A stretch of 18,454 nucleotides of DNA, taken from the NCBI GenBank assembly GCA_964499865.1, contig CAZCPY010000059.1:1-18454 (forward strand), given 5' to 3'. The notes below the pieces were generated by a model. The model saw nothing but the letters and a program-made list of their open reading frames with translations, was not told the DNA's origin and made no database searches. This document shows, piece by piece, positions 1 to 7,198 of this stretch; within the stretch, counting starts at the first letter, position 1; every line of letters begins with the position of its first letter. A program made the position numbers and the translations under genes. The stretch comes from JANOGU01 sp964499865 (GTDB lineage Bacteria; Pseudomonadota; Alphaproteobacteria; Rhodobacterales; Rhodobacteraceae).

Positions 1-519
<519 letters not shown>

Positions 520-523
<4 letters not shown>

Positions 524-1407
524 CCGATCTCTCCGCTGACATAATCCGCCGCCGCATCCAGCGCCGCGGCCAGCGCGCCGGCGCGCGTCGCGCCCGCCCG
601 GTCGGCCACCAGATGCGCCGCCATGAAGGTGTCGCCCGCGCCGGTGACGCGCGCCACCATCACCGCCCGCGGCGCGCCGGTCACGACGCCCGCACCCTGG
701 CGCCCCTCGGCCGCCATCCGGCCGCCGTCGGTGACCAGCACGCGCGCCGCACCCCGCGCCAGCATCCCCTCGGCCGCCGCAGCCGCATCGCGGAAGTCGG
801 CCTTGCACAGCACGGACGCCTCCTCGCGATTGACGTAGAGCGTGGCGCCGGGGTGCGTCATCAGCGGCAGCAGGCGCTCGGCCTTGCCGGGCGAGGCGGG
901 AGCGACCCGCAGGTCGGCGCGGGCGAAGAAGGGGGAGGCCGCGATCTCGGCCAGCAGCGCCGCCGTCAGGTTGCCGTCCAGCGCCACCGTGCCCGCCCAG
1001 GGCGCCTGCGCCGACCCCAGCCGCCCGTCGGCCAGCGGCGCCAGCACCTTGGCGCCTGCGGCTTCCAGCGAATGCGCGTCCGCGATGGCGGCGATCAGGC
1101 CGTTCGCGCCCTCGATCGCCATGTAGCGGTCGGTCGGCAGGTCGTCGGACCGGTAGGCATAGGCGGTGTCGATCCCCAGCCGCGCGCAGGCGGCGACCAG
1201 TGCGTCACCTTCCGCATCCCGCCCGATGGCGGTCAGCATCGCGGGACGCAGGCCGAAACGGGTGAGCGTGACCGCGATGTTCAGCGCCACGCCCCCGGGC
1301 AGCCGCGTGATCCGGCCCGGCACGTCGGACCCCAGCCGCATCGAGGCCGGGGACCGGCCGATGATGTCCCACAGGAACGAGCCGATGCACAGAAGATCCG
1401 GCGCCAT
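520..1407 (-). CDS. psuK: PfkB-family kinase, probable pseudouridine kinase
   Basis: This 295-residue protein has the PfkB (ribokinase-like) layout. There is an N-terminal substrate-binding segment with PGGVALNIA at 37-45, NREE at 193-196, and the C-terminal signature VTGAGDTFMAAHL at 254-266, where Asp259 is the expected catalytic base. The family phosphorylates sugars or nucleosides. Substrate here is inferred from context: psuG follows with a 4-base overlap, the usual pseudouridine catabolic pair (kinase, then glycosidase). The ATG at 1407 is preceded by an AAGG-like ribosome site. It is transcribed divergently from rpsB across about 330 bases. Without psuG one could only say PfkB-family kinase. 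Confidence 0.9.
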
Positions 1408-1594
1408 GCCGCCTTGTGCCAGCCCGCGCCGCGCCGCTCAAGCCACGATTCCCCGCGGAACCGGCGCTGTGGACACGGGCGTGACACCGAAGAACCAGGC
1501 ACAGCATGCCGGCAAACCACGCGAGAACCGCGGGCCTTTCCAGCGGGTTCAAGGCCCTGGCCCGGCCCCGGCCGCAGCGCTGCGTCGCCGCCCC

Positions 1595-1622
1595 TTGCCC
1601 CGCGCCTGGAACTGCTCTAAGG
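1595..1622 (+). promoter_or_regulatory. Candidate rpsB promoter
   Basis: TTGCCC at 1595-1600 could be a -35 element, and CTAAGG at 1617-1622 lies in the -10 region. The distance from TTG to CTA is 22 bases, the same as in the candidate tRNA-Gln promoter at 7071 (TTGCGC to CTAGAC). The -10 match to TATAAT is weak, so this rests mostly on the shared geometry and on position upstream of a highly expressed operon. Confidence 0.4.
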
Positions 1623-1650
1623 CGCGCACACTTCACAGGTCGGGGCGGGT

Positions 1651-1675
1651 CGCCCGGGGGAGACATCCCCGGGCG
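1651..1675 (+). promoter_or_regulatory. Hairpin in rpsB leader
   Basis: A perfect 9-base-pair inverted repeat, CGCCCGGGG and CCCCGGGCG, encloses the 7-base loop GAGACAT. It ends 62 bases before the rpsB start. Leaders of r-protein operons often carry structures by which the protein represses its own synthesis, and S2 autoregulation of rpsB-tsf is known in enterobacteria. That this hairpin serves that role here is inference. No T-run follows, so a simple terminator is unlikely. Confidence 0.5.
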
Positions 1676-1737
1676 GTCCACCGGTTGGGCGCGAGCCTGA
1701 AACCCCGGCCGCGGCGCAAACCGGAAAGGATCAGGGC

Positions 1738-2490
1738 ATGGCGCTTCCAGAATTCTCCATGCGTCAGCTTCTTGAAGCTGGCGTGCACTACGGCCACCAG
1801 ACGCAACGCTGGAACCCCCGCATGGGCGAGTTCATCTACGGCGAGCGCAACGGCATCCACATCCTCGACCTGACGCAGACGGTTCCGCTGCTGGACGCCG
1901 CGCTGAAGGTGATCCGCGACACGGTCGCCAAGGGCGGCCGCATCCTGTTCGTGGGCACCAAGCGGCAGGCGCAGAAGGCGGTCGCCGAGGCGGCCGAGAA
2001 ATCGGCGCAGTTCTACATGAACCACCGCTGGCTGGGCGGCACGCTGACGAACTGGAAGACGGTGTCGAACTCGATCGCCCGGCTGAAGCAGATCGACGCG
2101 CTGCTGGCCGACGGCGCCGAGGGGCTGACCAAGAAGGAACGCCTGAACATGGAGCGCGAGCAGCAGAAACTGCAGGCGTCCCTGGGCGGGATCCGCGAGA
2201 TGGGCGGCGTGCCGGACCTTCTGTTCGTGATCGACGTGGGCAAGGAGGACCTGGCCGTCCTCGAGGCCAACAAGCTCGGCATCCCGGTGGTGGCGGTGGT
2301 GGACACCAACTGCTCGCCCAAGGGCATCGCCCATGTGATCCCGGGCAACGACGACGCGGCGCGCGCCATCGCGCTTTACTGCGACCTTGCGGCGCGTGCG
2401 GCGCTGGAGGGGATGAGCGCGCAGATGGGTGCCGCGGGCATCGACGTCGGCGCGCTTGACACGGTGCCCGAGGAAGAGGCCGTGGCCTGA
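1738..2490 (+). CDS. rpsB: 30S ribosomal protein S2
   Basis: This 250-residue protein has the unmistakable S2 sequence. It opens MALPEFSMRQLLEAGVHYGH, followed by RWNPRMGEFIYGERNGIHI, then FVGTKRQAQ, NHRWLGGTLTNWKTV and the DTNCSP segment near residue 190. Length is close to the usual 240-260. S2 binds late to the small subunit at the head-body junction and helps recruit S1. The start is set by the ribosome site GGAAAGGA 7 bases upstream. tsf follows after 94 bases, the near-universal rpsB-tsf order. Confidence 0.99.
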   Translation: MALPEFSMRQLLEAGVHYGHQTQRWNPRMGEFIYGERNGIHILDLTQTVPLLDAALKVIRDTVAKGGRILFVGTKRQAQKAVAEAAEKSAQFYMNHRWLGGTLTNWKTVSNSIARLKQIDALLADGAEGLTKKERLNMEREQQKLQASLGGIREMGGVPDLLFVIDVGKEDLAVLEANKLGIPVVAVVDTNCSPKGIAHVIPGNDDAARAIALYCDLAARAALEGMSAQMGAAGIDVGALDTVPEEEAVA

Positions 2491-2540
2491 TCCTTTCGCC
2501 GCGGGGCCCGGGATGCGGGCCCTGTCACCGGACTGTCACC

Positions 2541-2561
2541 CGGCGGGGGTAGCCCCCGCCG
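2541..2561 (+). promoter_or_regulatory. Hairpin between rpsB and tsf
   Basis: Two perfect 9-base arms, CGGCGGGGG and CCCCCGCCG, flank a 3-base TAG centre. The structure lies 50 bases after the rpsB stop and ends 23 bases before the tsf start. No T-run follows. It may act as a partial terminator or attenuator, a processing site, or a 3' stabiliser of rpsB mRNA; the sequence alone does not choose. Confidence 0.5.
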
Positions 2562-2584
2562 GACCCCATTTCAGGAGAAAGACG

Positions 2585-3487
2585 ATGACCGCGATCACCG
2601 CGAGCATGGTGAAGGACCTGCGCGACCAGACCGGCGCGGGCATGATGGACGCCAAGAAGGCGCTGACCGAAGTGGGCGGCGACATGGAGGCAGCCATCGA
2701 CTGGCTGCGCACCAAGGGCCTGGCCAAGGCCGCCAAGAAGGCCGGCCGCGTGGCGGCCGAGGGGCTGGTCGGCGTCGCCGTGCAGGGCGGCGCGGGGGTG
2801 GCGGTCGAGGTGAACTCGGAAACCGACTTCGTGGCCAAGAACGCCGATTTCCAGGGTCTGGTGCGCGGCATCACCCGGGCGGCGCTGGGGGTTGCGGACA
2901 TGGACGCGCTGCGCGCGGCCAACCTCGGCGGCCAGCCGGTCGCCGAGGCGCTGACCGCGGCCATCGTCACCATCGGCGAGAACCTGAGCCTGCGCCGCAT
3001 GGCGGCGCTGCATGGCGACACGGTCGCGGCCTATGTCCACAACGCCGCGGGCGAGGGCCTGGGCAAGATCGGCGTGCTGGTCGCGGTGACCGGCGGCGAC
3101 GCGGGCTTTGCCCGCCAGGTGGCGATGCATGTCGCCGCCACCAGTCCGCTCGCGCTGTCGGAGGCCGACCTCGACCCCGCGGTGGTCGAGCGCGAGCGCG
3201 CGGTGCAGACGCAGAAGGCGCTGGAGGAGAACGCCGCCGCGCAGAAGCCCAAGCCCGAGGCGGTGGTGCACAACAACATCATCCCCGGCCGGATGAAGAA
3301 GTTCCTCGAGGAGAACACGCTTCTGGGCCAGAAGTTCGTGATCAATCCCGACCTGACGGTCGCCGACGCCGCCCGCGCCGCCGGCGCCACGATCACCGGC
3401 TATGTCCGCATCGGTGTGGGCGAGGGGATCGAGAAGGAAAAGGAAGACTTCGCCGCCGAAGTGGCGAAGATGAACGCCCCGGCCTGA
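2585..3487 (+). CDS. tsf: Translation elongation factor Ts
   Basis: This 300-residue protein is EF-Ts, the nucleotide exchange factor that releases GDP from EF-Tu. The N-terminal UBA-like domain reads MTAITASMVKDLRDQTGAGM and MDAKKALTE. The core binding motif SETDFVAKNADF follows at about residues 79-90, then two dimerisation-type subdomains. An open frame continues upstream to 2429, but the start at 2585 is chosen because AGGAGA lies 7 bases before it and the protein then begins exactly as the family does. It is the second gene of the rpsB operon and is followed by a strong terminator. Confidence 0.99.
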   Translation: MTAITASMVKDLRDQTGAGMMDAKKALTEVGGDMEAAIDWLRTKGLAKAAKKAGRVAAEGLVGVAVQGGAGVAVEVNSETDFVAKNADFQGLVRGITRAALGVADMDALRAANLGGQPVAEALTAAIVTIGENLSLRRMAALHGDTVAAYVHNAAGEGLGKIGVLVAVTGGDAGFARQVAMHVAATSPLALSEADLDPAVVERERAVQTQKALEENAAAQKPKPEAVVHNNIIPGRMKKFLEENTLLGQKFVINPDLTVADAARAAGATITGYVRIGVGEGIEKEKEDFAAEVAKMNAPA

Positions 3488-3509
3488 CGCCGCGGGCCGG
3501 AGACGGATC

Positions 3510-3540
3510 GGGGCGGCGCTTGGGGAAGCGCCGCCCCTTT
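3510..3540 (+). terminator. Rho-independent terminator of rpsB-tsf
   Basis: A perfect 12-base-pair stem (GGGGCGGCGCTT with AAGCGCCGCCCC) encloses a GGGG loop and is followed by TTT. It starts 23 bases after the tsf stop. Confidence 0.85.
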
Positions 3541-3710
3541 CGCATCAACGGACCCGGATCACTCGGGGAAAGGGACAATCGGGCCCCTGTCACGTCACTC
3601 CCCGGCATCCAGCGCTGAAGCGCCGCCGTCCGGGGCACGCATCCGTCCGGGGGGAGCTTCCCGGCCGGGCCCTCCGCCGCCCACCGTAATCGCGGTGCAG
3701 GCGGAAGGCG

Positions 3711-3742
3711 TGTCCGCAGGGTTGCAACCCCTTTGCAGGACA
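3711..3742. repeat. Extended imperfect dyad between tsf and the luxR-type gene
   Basis: The centre is a perfect 12-base palindrome, GGGTTGCAACCC, at 3719-3730. It is framed by TGTCC (3711-3715) and GGACA (3738-3742), with GCA and TGC partly pairing between, so the dyad spans about 32 bases with small internal offsets. It lies 26 bases past the stop of the minus-strand regulator. It could form the 3' end structure of that mRNA or be an operator; no T-run is present in either direction. Confidence 0.4.
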
Positions 3743-3768
3743 GCGCCCTTGTCGCGCCTTCCGTTGCG

Positions 3769-4551
3769 TCAGGAAAGTCGGGTTTTCCCCACCCGACGGG
3801 CCGGGTCCTCCGGCAGCAGGTTCAGAAGCACCGCTTTGGCCACGGCCTGCGCCGTGGTCTCGACCCCCAGGGCCTCGCGCGCCAGCCGCAGGTGTTTCTC
3901 CACCGCCGCCGCCGACAGGCCGAGGATGGTGGCGATGTCCTGCGCCGTCTTGCCGTCGGCGACCCAGGCCAGCACCTCGGACTGCCGGTCGGTCAGGTCG
4001 CGCCTGACCGCCGCCGGCAGGGACAGGATCTTGAGGTGCAGGACATGCGCCACCGCCGCCAGCCCCTCGCCCTCGGCCGCCCAGATCGCATCCACCGCGT
4101 CATGGTCCAGCCCGCGGTCGGCGGTCAGCCCCAGCGCCCCGCGCGTGCGGTCGCGCATGTCGGCAAAGCCGAAGGACAGCCCCGCCACCACCCCCCAGTC
4201 GGCATTGCGCCGCACCGCCTCGGCCTCCTCGGGGCGCAGGCGACCGGCGGCCAGGTCCTCGGCGACCCAGCGCCAGGTCGTCACCCCGCTGTTGCGCAAG
4301 AGCCAGCGGTAGACGGGCGTCGTGGCGAAGAACCCGTCGCGGAAGTAGAAGGCGCTGTAAGCGGGGTCGGCGGTGGTCAGGTACAGCACGTCGTCCAGGT
4401 CGCCGATCGACCTTTCGGTGCGGAACCGCGTGAGGCCATAGGTCACGCGCGCGAAGCCGCGGGCGGCGAACCAGTCGGCCGCCAGCGCCCAAGCCGTGCC
4501 CACGCTTCCTGCGGCGGCGATGGAGGCCACCCGTGCCAGTGTCTCGCGCAT
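3769..4551 (-). CDS. LuxR-family transcriptional regulator with autoinducer-binding-type N-terminus
   Basis: The protein is 260 residues from the ATG complementary to 4549-4551. The C-terminus is a GerE/LuxR helix-turn-helix at about 185-243 (LTDRQSEVLAWVADGKTAQD, then ILGLSAAAVEKHL). The N-terminal 170 residues resemble the acyl-homoserine-lactone-binding domain, with an aromatic-rich stretch ADPAYSAFYFRDGFF at 61-75, PVYRWLL at 79-85 and ADWGVVAGLSFGF at 117-129. An ATG 36 bases further upstream is in frame, but the chosen start has a G-rich ribosome site nearby and removes an unlikely basic tail. No luxI synthase lies in the window, so it may be a LuxR solo. It is divergent from the oxidoreductase at 4638. 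The ligand is unknown. Confidence 0.85.
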   Translation of the reverse strand: MRETLARVASIAAAGSVGTAWALAADWFAARGFARVTYGLTRFRTERSIGDLDDVLYLTTADPAYSAFYFRDGFFATTPVYRWLLRNSGVTTWRWVAEDLAAGRLRPEEAEAVRRNADWGVVAGLSFGFADMRDRTRGALGLTADRGLDHDAVDAIWAAEGEGLAAVAHVLHLKILSLPAAVRRDLTDRQSEVLAWVADGKTAQDIATILGLSAAAVEKHLRLAREALGVETTAQAVAKAVLLNLLPEDPARRVGKTRLS

Positions 4552-4601
4552 GTCCCGTTCCCCCCCTTGTGTTACGCCGCGCGCCACGGTCCTGTCGAGG
4601 G

Positions 4602-4629
4602 TGCAGGGCAGGGGGTGCAGGGCAGGGGG
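4602..4629 (+). repeat. 14-base perfect tandem duplication before the oxidoreductase start
   Basis: The 14-base unit TGCAGGGCAGGGGG occurs twice in a row (4602-4615 and 4616-4629). The second copy supplies the purine-rich ribosome site of the gene starting at 4638. Each copy contains the octamer GGGCAGGG, identical to the FtsK-orienting KOPS consensus GGGNAGGG. Confidence 0.8.
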
Positions 4630-4637
4630 GTTGCGTC

Positions 4638-5807
4638 GTGGTCGATGTGGTGGTGGCGGGCGGGGGGGTGATGGGTGCCGCGGCCGCGTTCTGGCTGACG
4701 CGTCTGTCGCCGGGCCTGCGGGTCGAGGTGCTGGAGCCCGACCCGACCTATGCGCGCGCGGCGACGGCGCTTTCGGTGGCCTCGATCCGGTCGCAGTTCT
4801 CGGCTGCGGTCAACGTGAAGATTGCACGCTTTGGCATTGATTTTCTGCGAAACTTCTCAAATGAGACAGGTCCGGCCGGGGGCGTGCCCGACCTCGGCCT
4901 GCGCGAACAGGGGTATCTCTTCGTCACCACCAGCGCGGCGAATGCCGCGGTGATGGAGGATCTGGCGGCGATGCAGCGCGCGCTTGGTGCGGGCACGCAG
5001 GTGCTGGGGCCGGAGGCGCTGGCTGCGCGGTTCCCCTGGCTGAACGTGGCCGACCTTGCCGCGGGGTCCTTCGGGCCGCGCGACGAGGGGTGGTTCGACA
5101 ACATGGGTCTCCTGTGGGGCCTGCGCCGGGCGGCGCAGGCGCAGGGGGCGAGCTTCCGGCGGGATGCGCTGGCGGGGGTCGAGAGGGGGGGAGGCCGGGT
5201 CACGGGGGTCACGACGGTCAAGGGCGAACGCCTTGGCTGCGATACTGTGGTGCTTGCCGTAGGCACGCGGGTCAACGCGTATCTTGCGCCTCTGGGCCTG
5301 TCAGTCCCGGTCGAACCGCGCAAGCGGACGGTCTTCGTCATCGACGCGCCGAACGCGCGCCATCCCGATGCGCCCTTGCTGATCGACACGGAGTTCTACC
5401 TGCGGCCCGAAGGCGCGCAATGGATCACGGCGACCGTGCCGTCGGACGATCATGCCTGCGATCCCGATGACTTCGATCCCGATCTTCACCTTTTCGAGCA
5501 GGCGATCTGGGAACCGCTCTGGCACCGCGCGCCGGGCTTCGACGCGGTGCGCGTGGTGCGGCACTGGGTCGGGCATTATGACTACAACCGGCTCGACCAG
5601 AACGCGATCCTCGGGCCGCATCCGGGCCTTGCGGGCCTGCATCTGATGACCGGCTTTTCCGGGCACGGGTTGCAGCAGGCGGCGGCCGCGGGCCGCGGGA
5701 TTGCCGAGACGGTGCTGCACGGAGGCTGGCAAACGCTTGATCTGTCAGAGCTTTCGGTGGACCGCGTGCTGCGGGGCACGGCCTTGCGCGAACGTGCGGT
5801 GGTGTGA
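4638..5807 (+). CDS. FAD-dependent oxidoreductase, DAO (D-amino-acid/sarcosine oxidase-like) family
   Basis: The protein is 389 residues starting at GTG 4638, chosen because a G-rich ribosome site lies about 7 bases upstream and the Rossmann motif then sits at the N-terminus. VVVAGGGVMGAAAAFWL at residues 4-20 is the FAD dinucleotide-binding fold, followed by an acidic end of the second strand (VEVLEPD). The C-terminal flavin-contacting segment is MTGFSGHGLQQAAAAGRGIA. The layout matches the DAO superfamily that oxidises amines of small amino acids (glycine oxidase, sarcosine and dimethylglycine enzymes, FOXRED1-like). The substrate cannot be told from sequence. Third codon positions look richer in G than in the plus-strand genes at the right end of the window. 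Confidence 0.88.
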   Translation: MVDVVVAGGGVMGAAAAFWLTRLSPGLRVEVLEPDPTYARAATALSVASIRSQFSAAVNVKIARFGIDFLRNFSNETGPAGGVPDLGLREQGYLFVTTSAANAAVMEDLAAMQRALGAGTQVLGPEALAARFPWLNVADLAAGSFGPRDEGWFDNMGLLWGLRRAAQAQGASFRRDALAGVERGGGRVTGVTTVKGERLGCDTVVLAVGTRVNAYLAPLGLSVPVEPRKRTVFVIDAPNARHPDAPLLIDTEFYLRPEGAQWITATVPSDDHACDPDDFDPDLHLFEQAIWEPLWHRAPGFDAVRVVRHWVGHYDYNRLDQNAILGPHPGLAGLHLMTGFSGHGLQQAAAAGRGIAETVLHGGWQTLDLSELSVDRVLRGTALRERAVV

Positions 5808-5812
5808 TCTGT

Positions 5813-5840
5813 AAATTACATAATACTGATTATGGGAATA
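5813..5840. other. dif: Putative dif site (XerC/XerD recombination site)
   Basis: This 28-base AT-rich site lies in the 53-base gap between two convergent genes. On the plus strand it reads left half AAATTACATAA, 6-base spacer TACTGA, right half TTATGGGAATA. The inner arms CATAA and TTATG are exact inverted repeats with the 6-base spacing required by XerCD. Compared from memory with Escherichia coli dif in the same direction, I count 8 of 11 matches in the XerD-type half, 3 of 6 in the spacer and 7 of 11 in the XerC-type half. KOPS-like octamers change strand around it. A shorter palindrome TGTAAATTACA (5810-5820) overlaps the left half. Confidence 0.65.
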
Positions 5841-5860
5841 AGAGGCGGGCGCAAGTCCCC

Positions 5861-7030
5861 CTATACCGCCTGTCCCGCCGCATGGGCCGACGCCCAGGCC
5901 CACTGGAAATTGTAGCCCCCCAGCCACCCCGTCACGTCCACCACCTCGCCGATGAAGTGCAGGCCCGGCACGCCGCGGGCCTCCATCCTGCGGCCGTCGA
6001 GGTCGCGCGTGTCGACGCCGCCCAGCGTGACCTCGGCGGTCCGGTAGCCCTCGGTGCCCACGGGCCTGAGCTCCAGCGCCTGCACGAGGCCCGCCGCGCG
6101 CCGCAGGTCGGCCTGGGCGATTTCCGCCAGCGGCGCGGTCAGGCCGGACCGCGCGGCCAGGGCCTGCGCCAGCCGCTCCGGCACCGGACCGGCCAGCGCC
6201 CGCGACAGGCCCTGACGCCCCGCGGCCGCCTTGGCCGCCGCCAGATGCGCCGCCGCGTCGCGGCCCTGCGCCAGATCGACGCTGACCGCCTGCCCCTCGC
6301 GCCAGTAGTTCGAGACCTGCAGCACCGCCGGGCCCGACAGCCCGCGATGAGTGAAAAGTACAGCTTCGTCAAAACCTTGCCTGCCGACGCTGACACGTCC
6401 CGCAACCGAAAGCCCGGACAGCGCCGCCATCCAGCCCAGATCCTGTTCGGCAAAGGTCAGCGGCACCAGGCCCGGGCGCGTCTCGGTCACCCGCAGGCCA
6501 AAGCGTTCGGCAATGCGATAGCCCGCGGCGGTGGCGCCGATCTTCGGCACCGACTTGCCCCCGGTGGCCACGACCACCCTGCCCGCCTGCACGACACCGC
6601 GAGAGGTTTCGACCGCAAAGCCCTGATCCTGCTTGCTGATCTCTCCGAAAGTCACGCCGGTCCAAAGGTGCGCGCCAGCCAGCCGGTCCAGCAGCATGGC
6701 GGTGATCTGCGTGGCCGGGCCGTCGCAGAAGGCCTGCCCGAGCGTCTTGACATGCCAGGCGATGCCCGCCCGGTCGACCAGCGCCACGAAGTCCTGCGGG
6801 GTGAAGCGGCTGAGCGCCGAGGCGCAGAAGCGGGGGTTCTGCGACAGGAACCGGTCGGGCGCGGTCTGCAGGTTGGTGAAGTTGCACCGCCCCCCGCCCG
6901 AGATGCGGATCTTCTCGCCGGGCGTGTCACGGTGCTCGACGACCACGACCGACCGGCCCCGCCGCGCCGCCTCGCCCGCGCAGAACAGGCCCGCCGCACC
7001 GCCGCCCAGGATGACCACATCGACCTTCAT
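5861..7030 (-). CDS. HI0933-like (YhiN/BaiN-type) flavoprotein
   Basis: This 389-residue protein belongs to the HI0933-like flavoprotein family. It has an N-terminal FAD-binding Rossmann motif VVILGGGAAGLFCAGEAARRG at residues 5-25, then GEKIRISGGGRCNFTN. The middle strand is VVVATGGKSVPKIGATAAGY. The family C-terminus EVTLGGVDTRDL leads to FIGEVVDVTGWLGGYNFQWA. Members are predicted NAD(P)/FAD oxidoreductases; one gut homologue (BaiN) has been linked to bile-acid metabolism, but the role in most bacteria is unknown. The ATG is directly preceded by a hairpin (7031-7051) and lacks an obvious ribosome site. It converges on the gene ending at 5807. Confidence 0.9.
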   Translation of the reverse strand: MKVDVVILGGGAAGLFCAGEAARRGRSVVVVEHRDTPGEKIRISGGGRCNFTNLQTAPDRFLSQNPRFCASALSRFTPQDFVALVDRAGIAWHVKTLGQAFCDGPATQITAMLLDRLAGAHLWTGVTFGEISKQDQGFAVETSRGVVQAGRVVVATGGKSVPKIGATAAGYRIAERFGLRVTETRPGLVPLTFAEQDLGWMAALSGLSVAGRVSVGRQGFDEAVLFTHRGLSGPAVLQVSNYWREGQAVSVDLAQGRDAAAHLAAAKAAAGRQGLSRALAGPVPERLAQALAARSGLTAPLAEIAQADLRRAAGLVQALELRPVGTEGYRTAEVTLGGVDTRDLDGRRMEARGVPGLHFIGEVVDVTGWLGGYNFQWAWASAHAAGQAV

Positions 7031-7051
7031 CCGACGGGCTTAACCCGTCGG
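7031..7051 (-). promoter_or_regulatory. Hairpin touching the start codon of the flavoprotein gene
   Basis: A perfect 8-base-pair inverted repeat (CCGACGGG and CCCGTCGG on the plus strand) encloses a 5-base loop and ends at the base before the ATG of the minus-strand gene. No separate Shine-Dalgarno sequence is visible between stem and start, so the structure could limit initiation or the mRNA could start close to the ATG. Confidence 0.5.
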
Positions 7052-7070
7052 AACGCCTGCCGGAACCCCC

Positions 7071-7099
7071 TTGCGCACCCCTTGGGCAGCGGCTAGACA
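7071..7099 (+). promoter_or_regulatory. Candidate tRNA-Gln promoter
   Basis: TTGCGC (7071-7076) and TAGACA (7094-7099) are separated by 17 bases. Transcription would start close to 7106, a few bases before the mature tRNA. The TTG-to-CTA spacing of 22 equals that of the candidate rpsB promoter. Confidence 0.5.
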
Positions 7100-7110
7100 C
7101 CGCGCCGAGT

Positions 7111-7185
7111 TGGGGCGTCGCCAAGCGGTAAGGCAGCGGTTTTTGGTACCGCCATACCTAGGTTCGAATCCTAGCGCCCCAGCCA
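7111..7185 (+). tRNA. tRNA-Gln (anticodon UUG)
   Basis: The 75-base gene folds as a cloverleaf. The acceptor stem is TGGGGCG with CGCCCCA, the discriminator base is G, and CCA is encoded (7183-7185). The anticodon stem GCGGT/ACCGC holds loop TTTTGGT, giving anticodon TTG, which reads CAA and CAG by wobble. The T arm contains GGTTCGAATCC. The 3' end lies 13 bases from the stop of the convergent minus-strand gene at 7199. I saw no second copy of the tRNA 3' end in the window, so no direct sign of an att duplication. Confidence 0.97.
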
Positions 7186-7198
7186 TCCCGTCATCGTC

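Larger units (their letters stand above)
1408..1737. other. Divergent intergenic region psuK/rpsB
   Basis: About 330 bases separate the divergent starts of psuK and rpsB. I see no convincing gene in it. It holds a candidate rpsB promoter (1595-1622), a stable hairpin in the rpsB leader (1651-1675) and the rpsB ribosome site GGAAAGGA at 1723-1730. I saw no clear psuK promoter. Confidence 0.6.

Noticed and set aside
613..1620. Long plus-strand frame opposite psuK
   Set aside because: Shadow of psuK; Arg/Gln/His-rich, no recognisable domain.
5810..5840. Fur-, Fnr- or Zur-type operator in the AT-rich convergent gap
   Set aside because: The site lies after both stop codons and upstream of neither gene, and the arm-spacer-arm pattern fits dif better.
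7111..7185. tRNA-Gln as a proven island attachment site
   Set aside because: No integrase beside it and no repeat of the tRNA 3' end seen in the window; kept only as a possibility.
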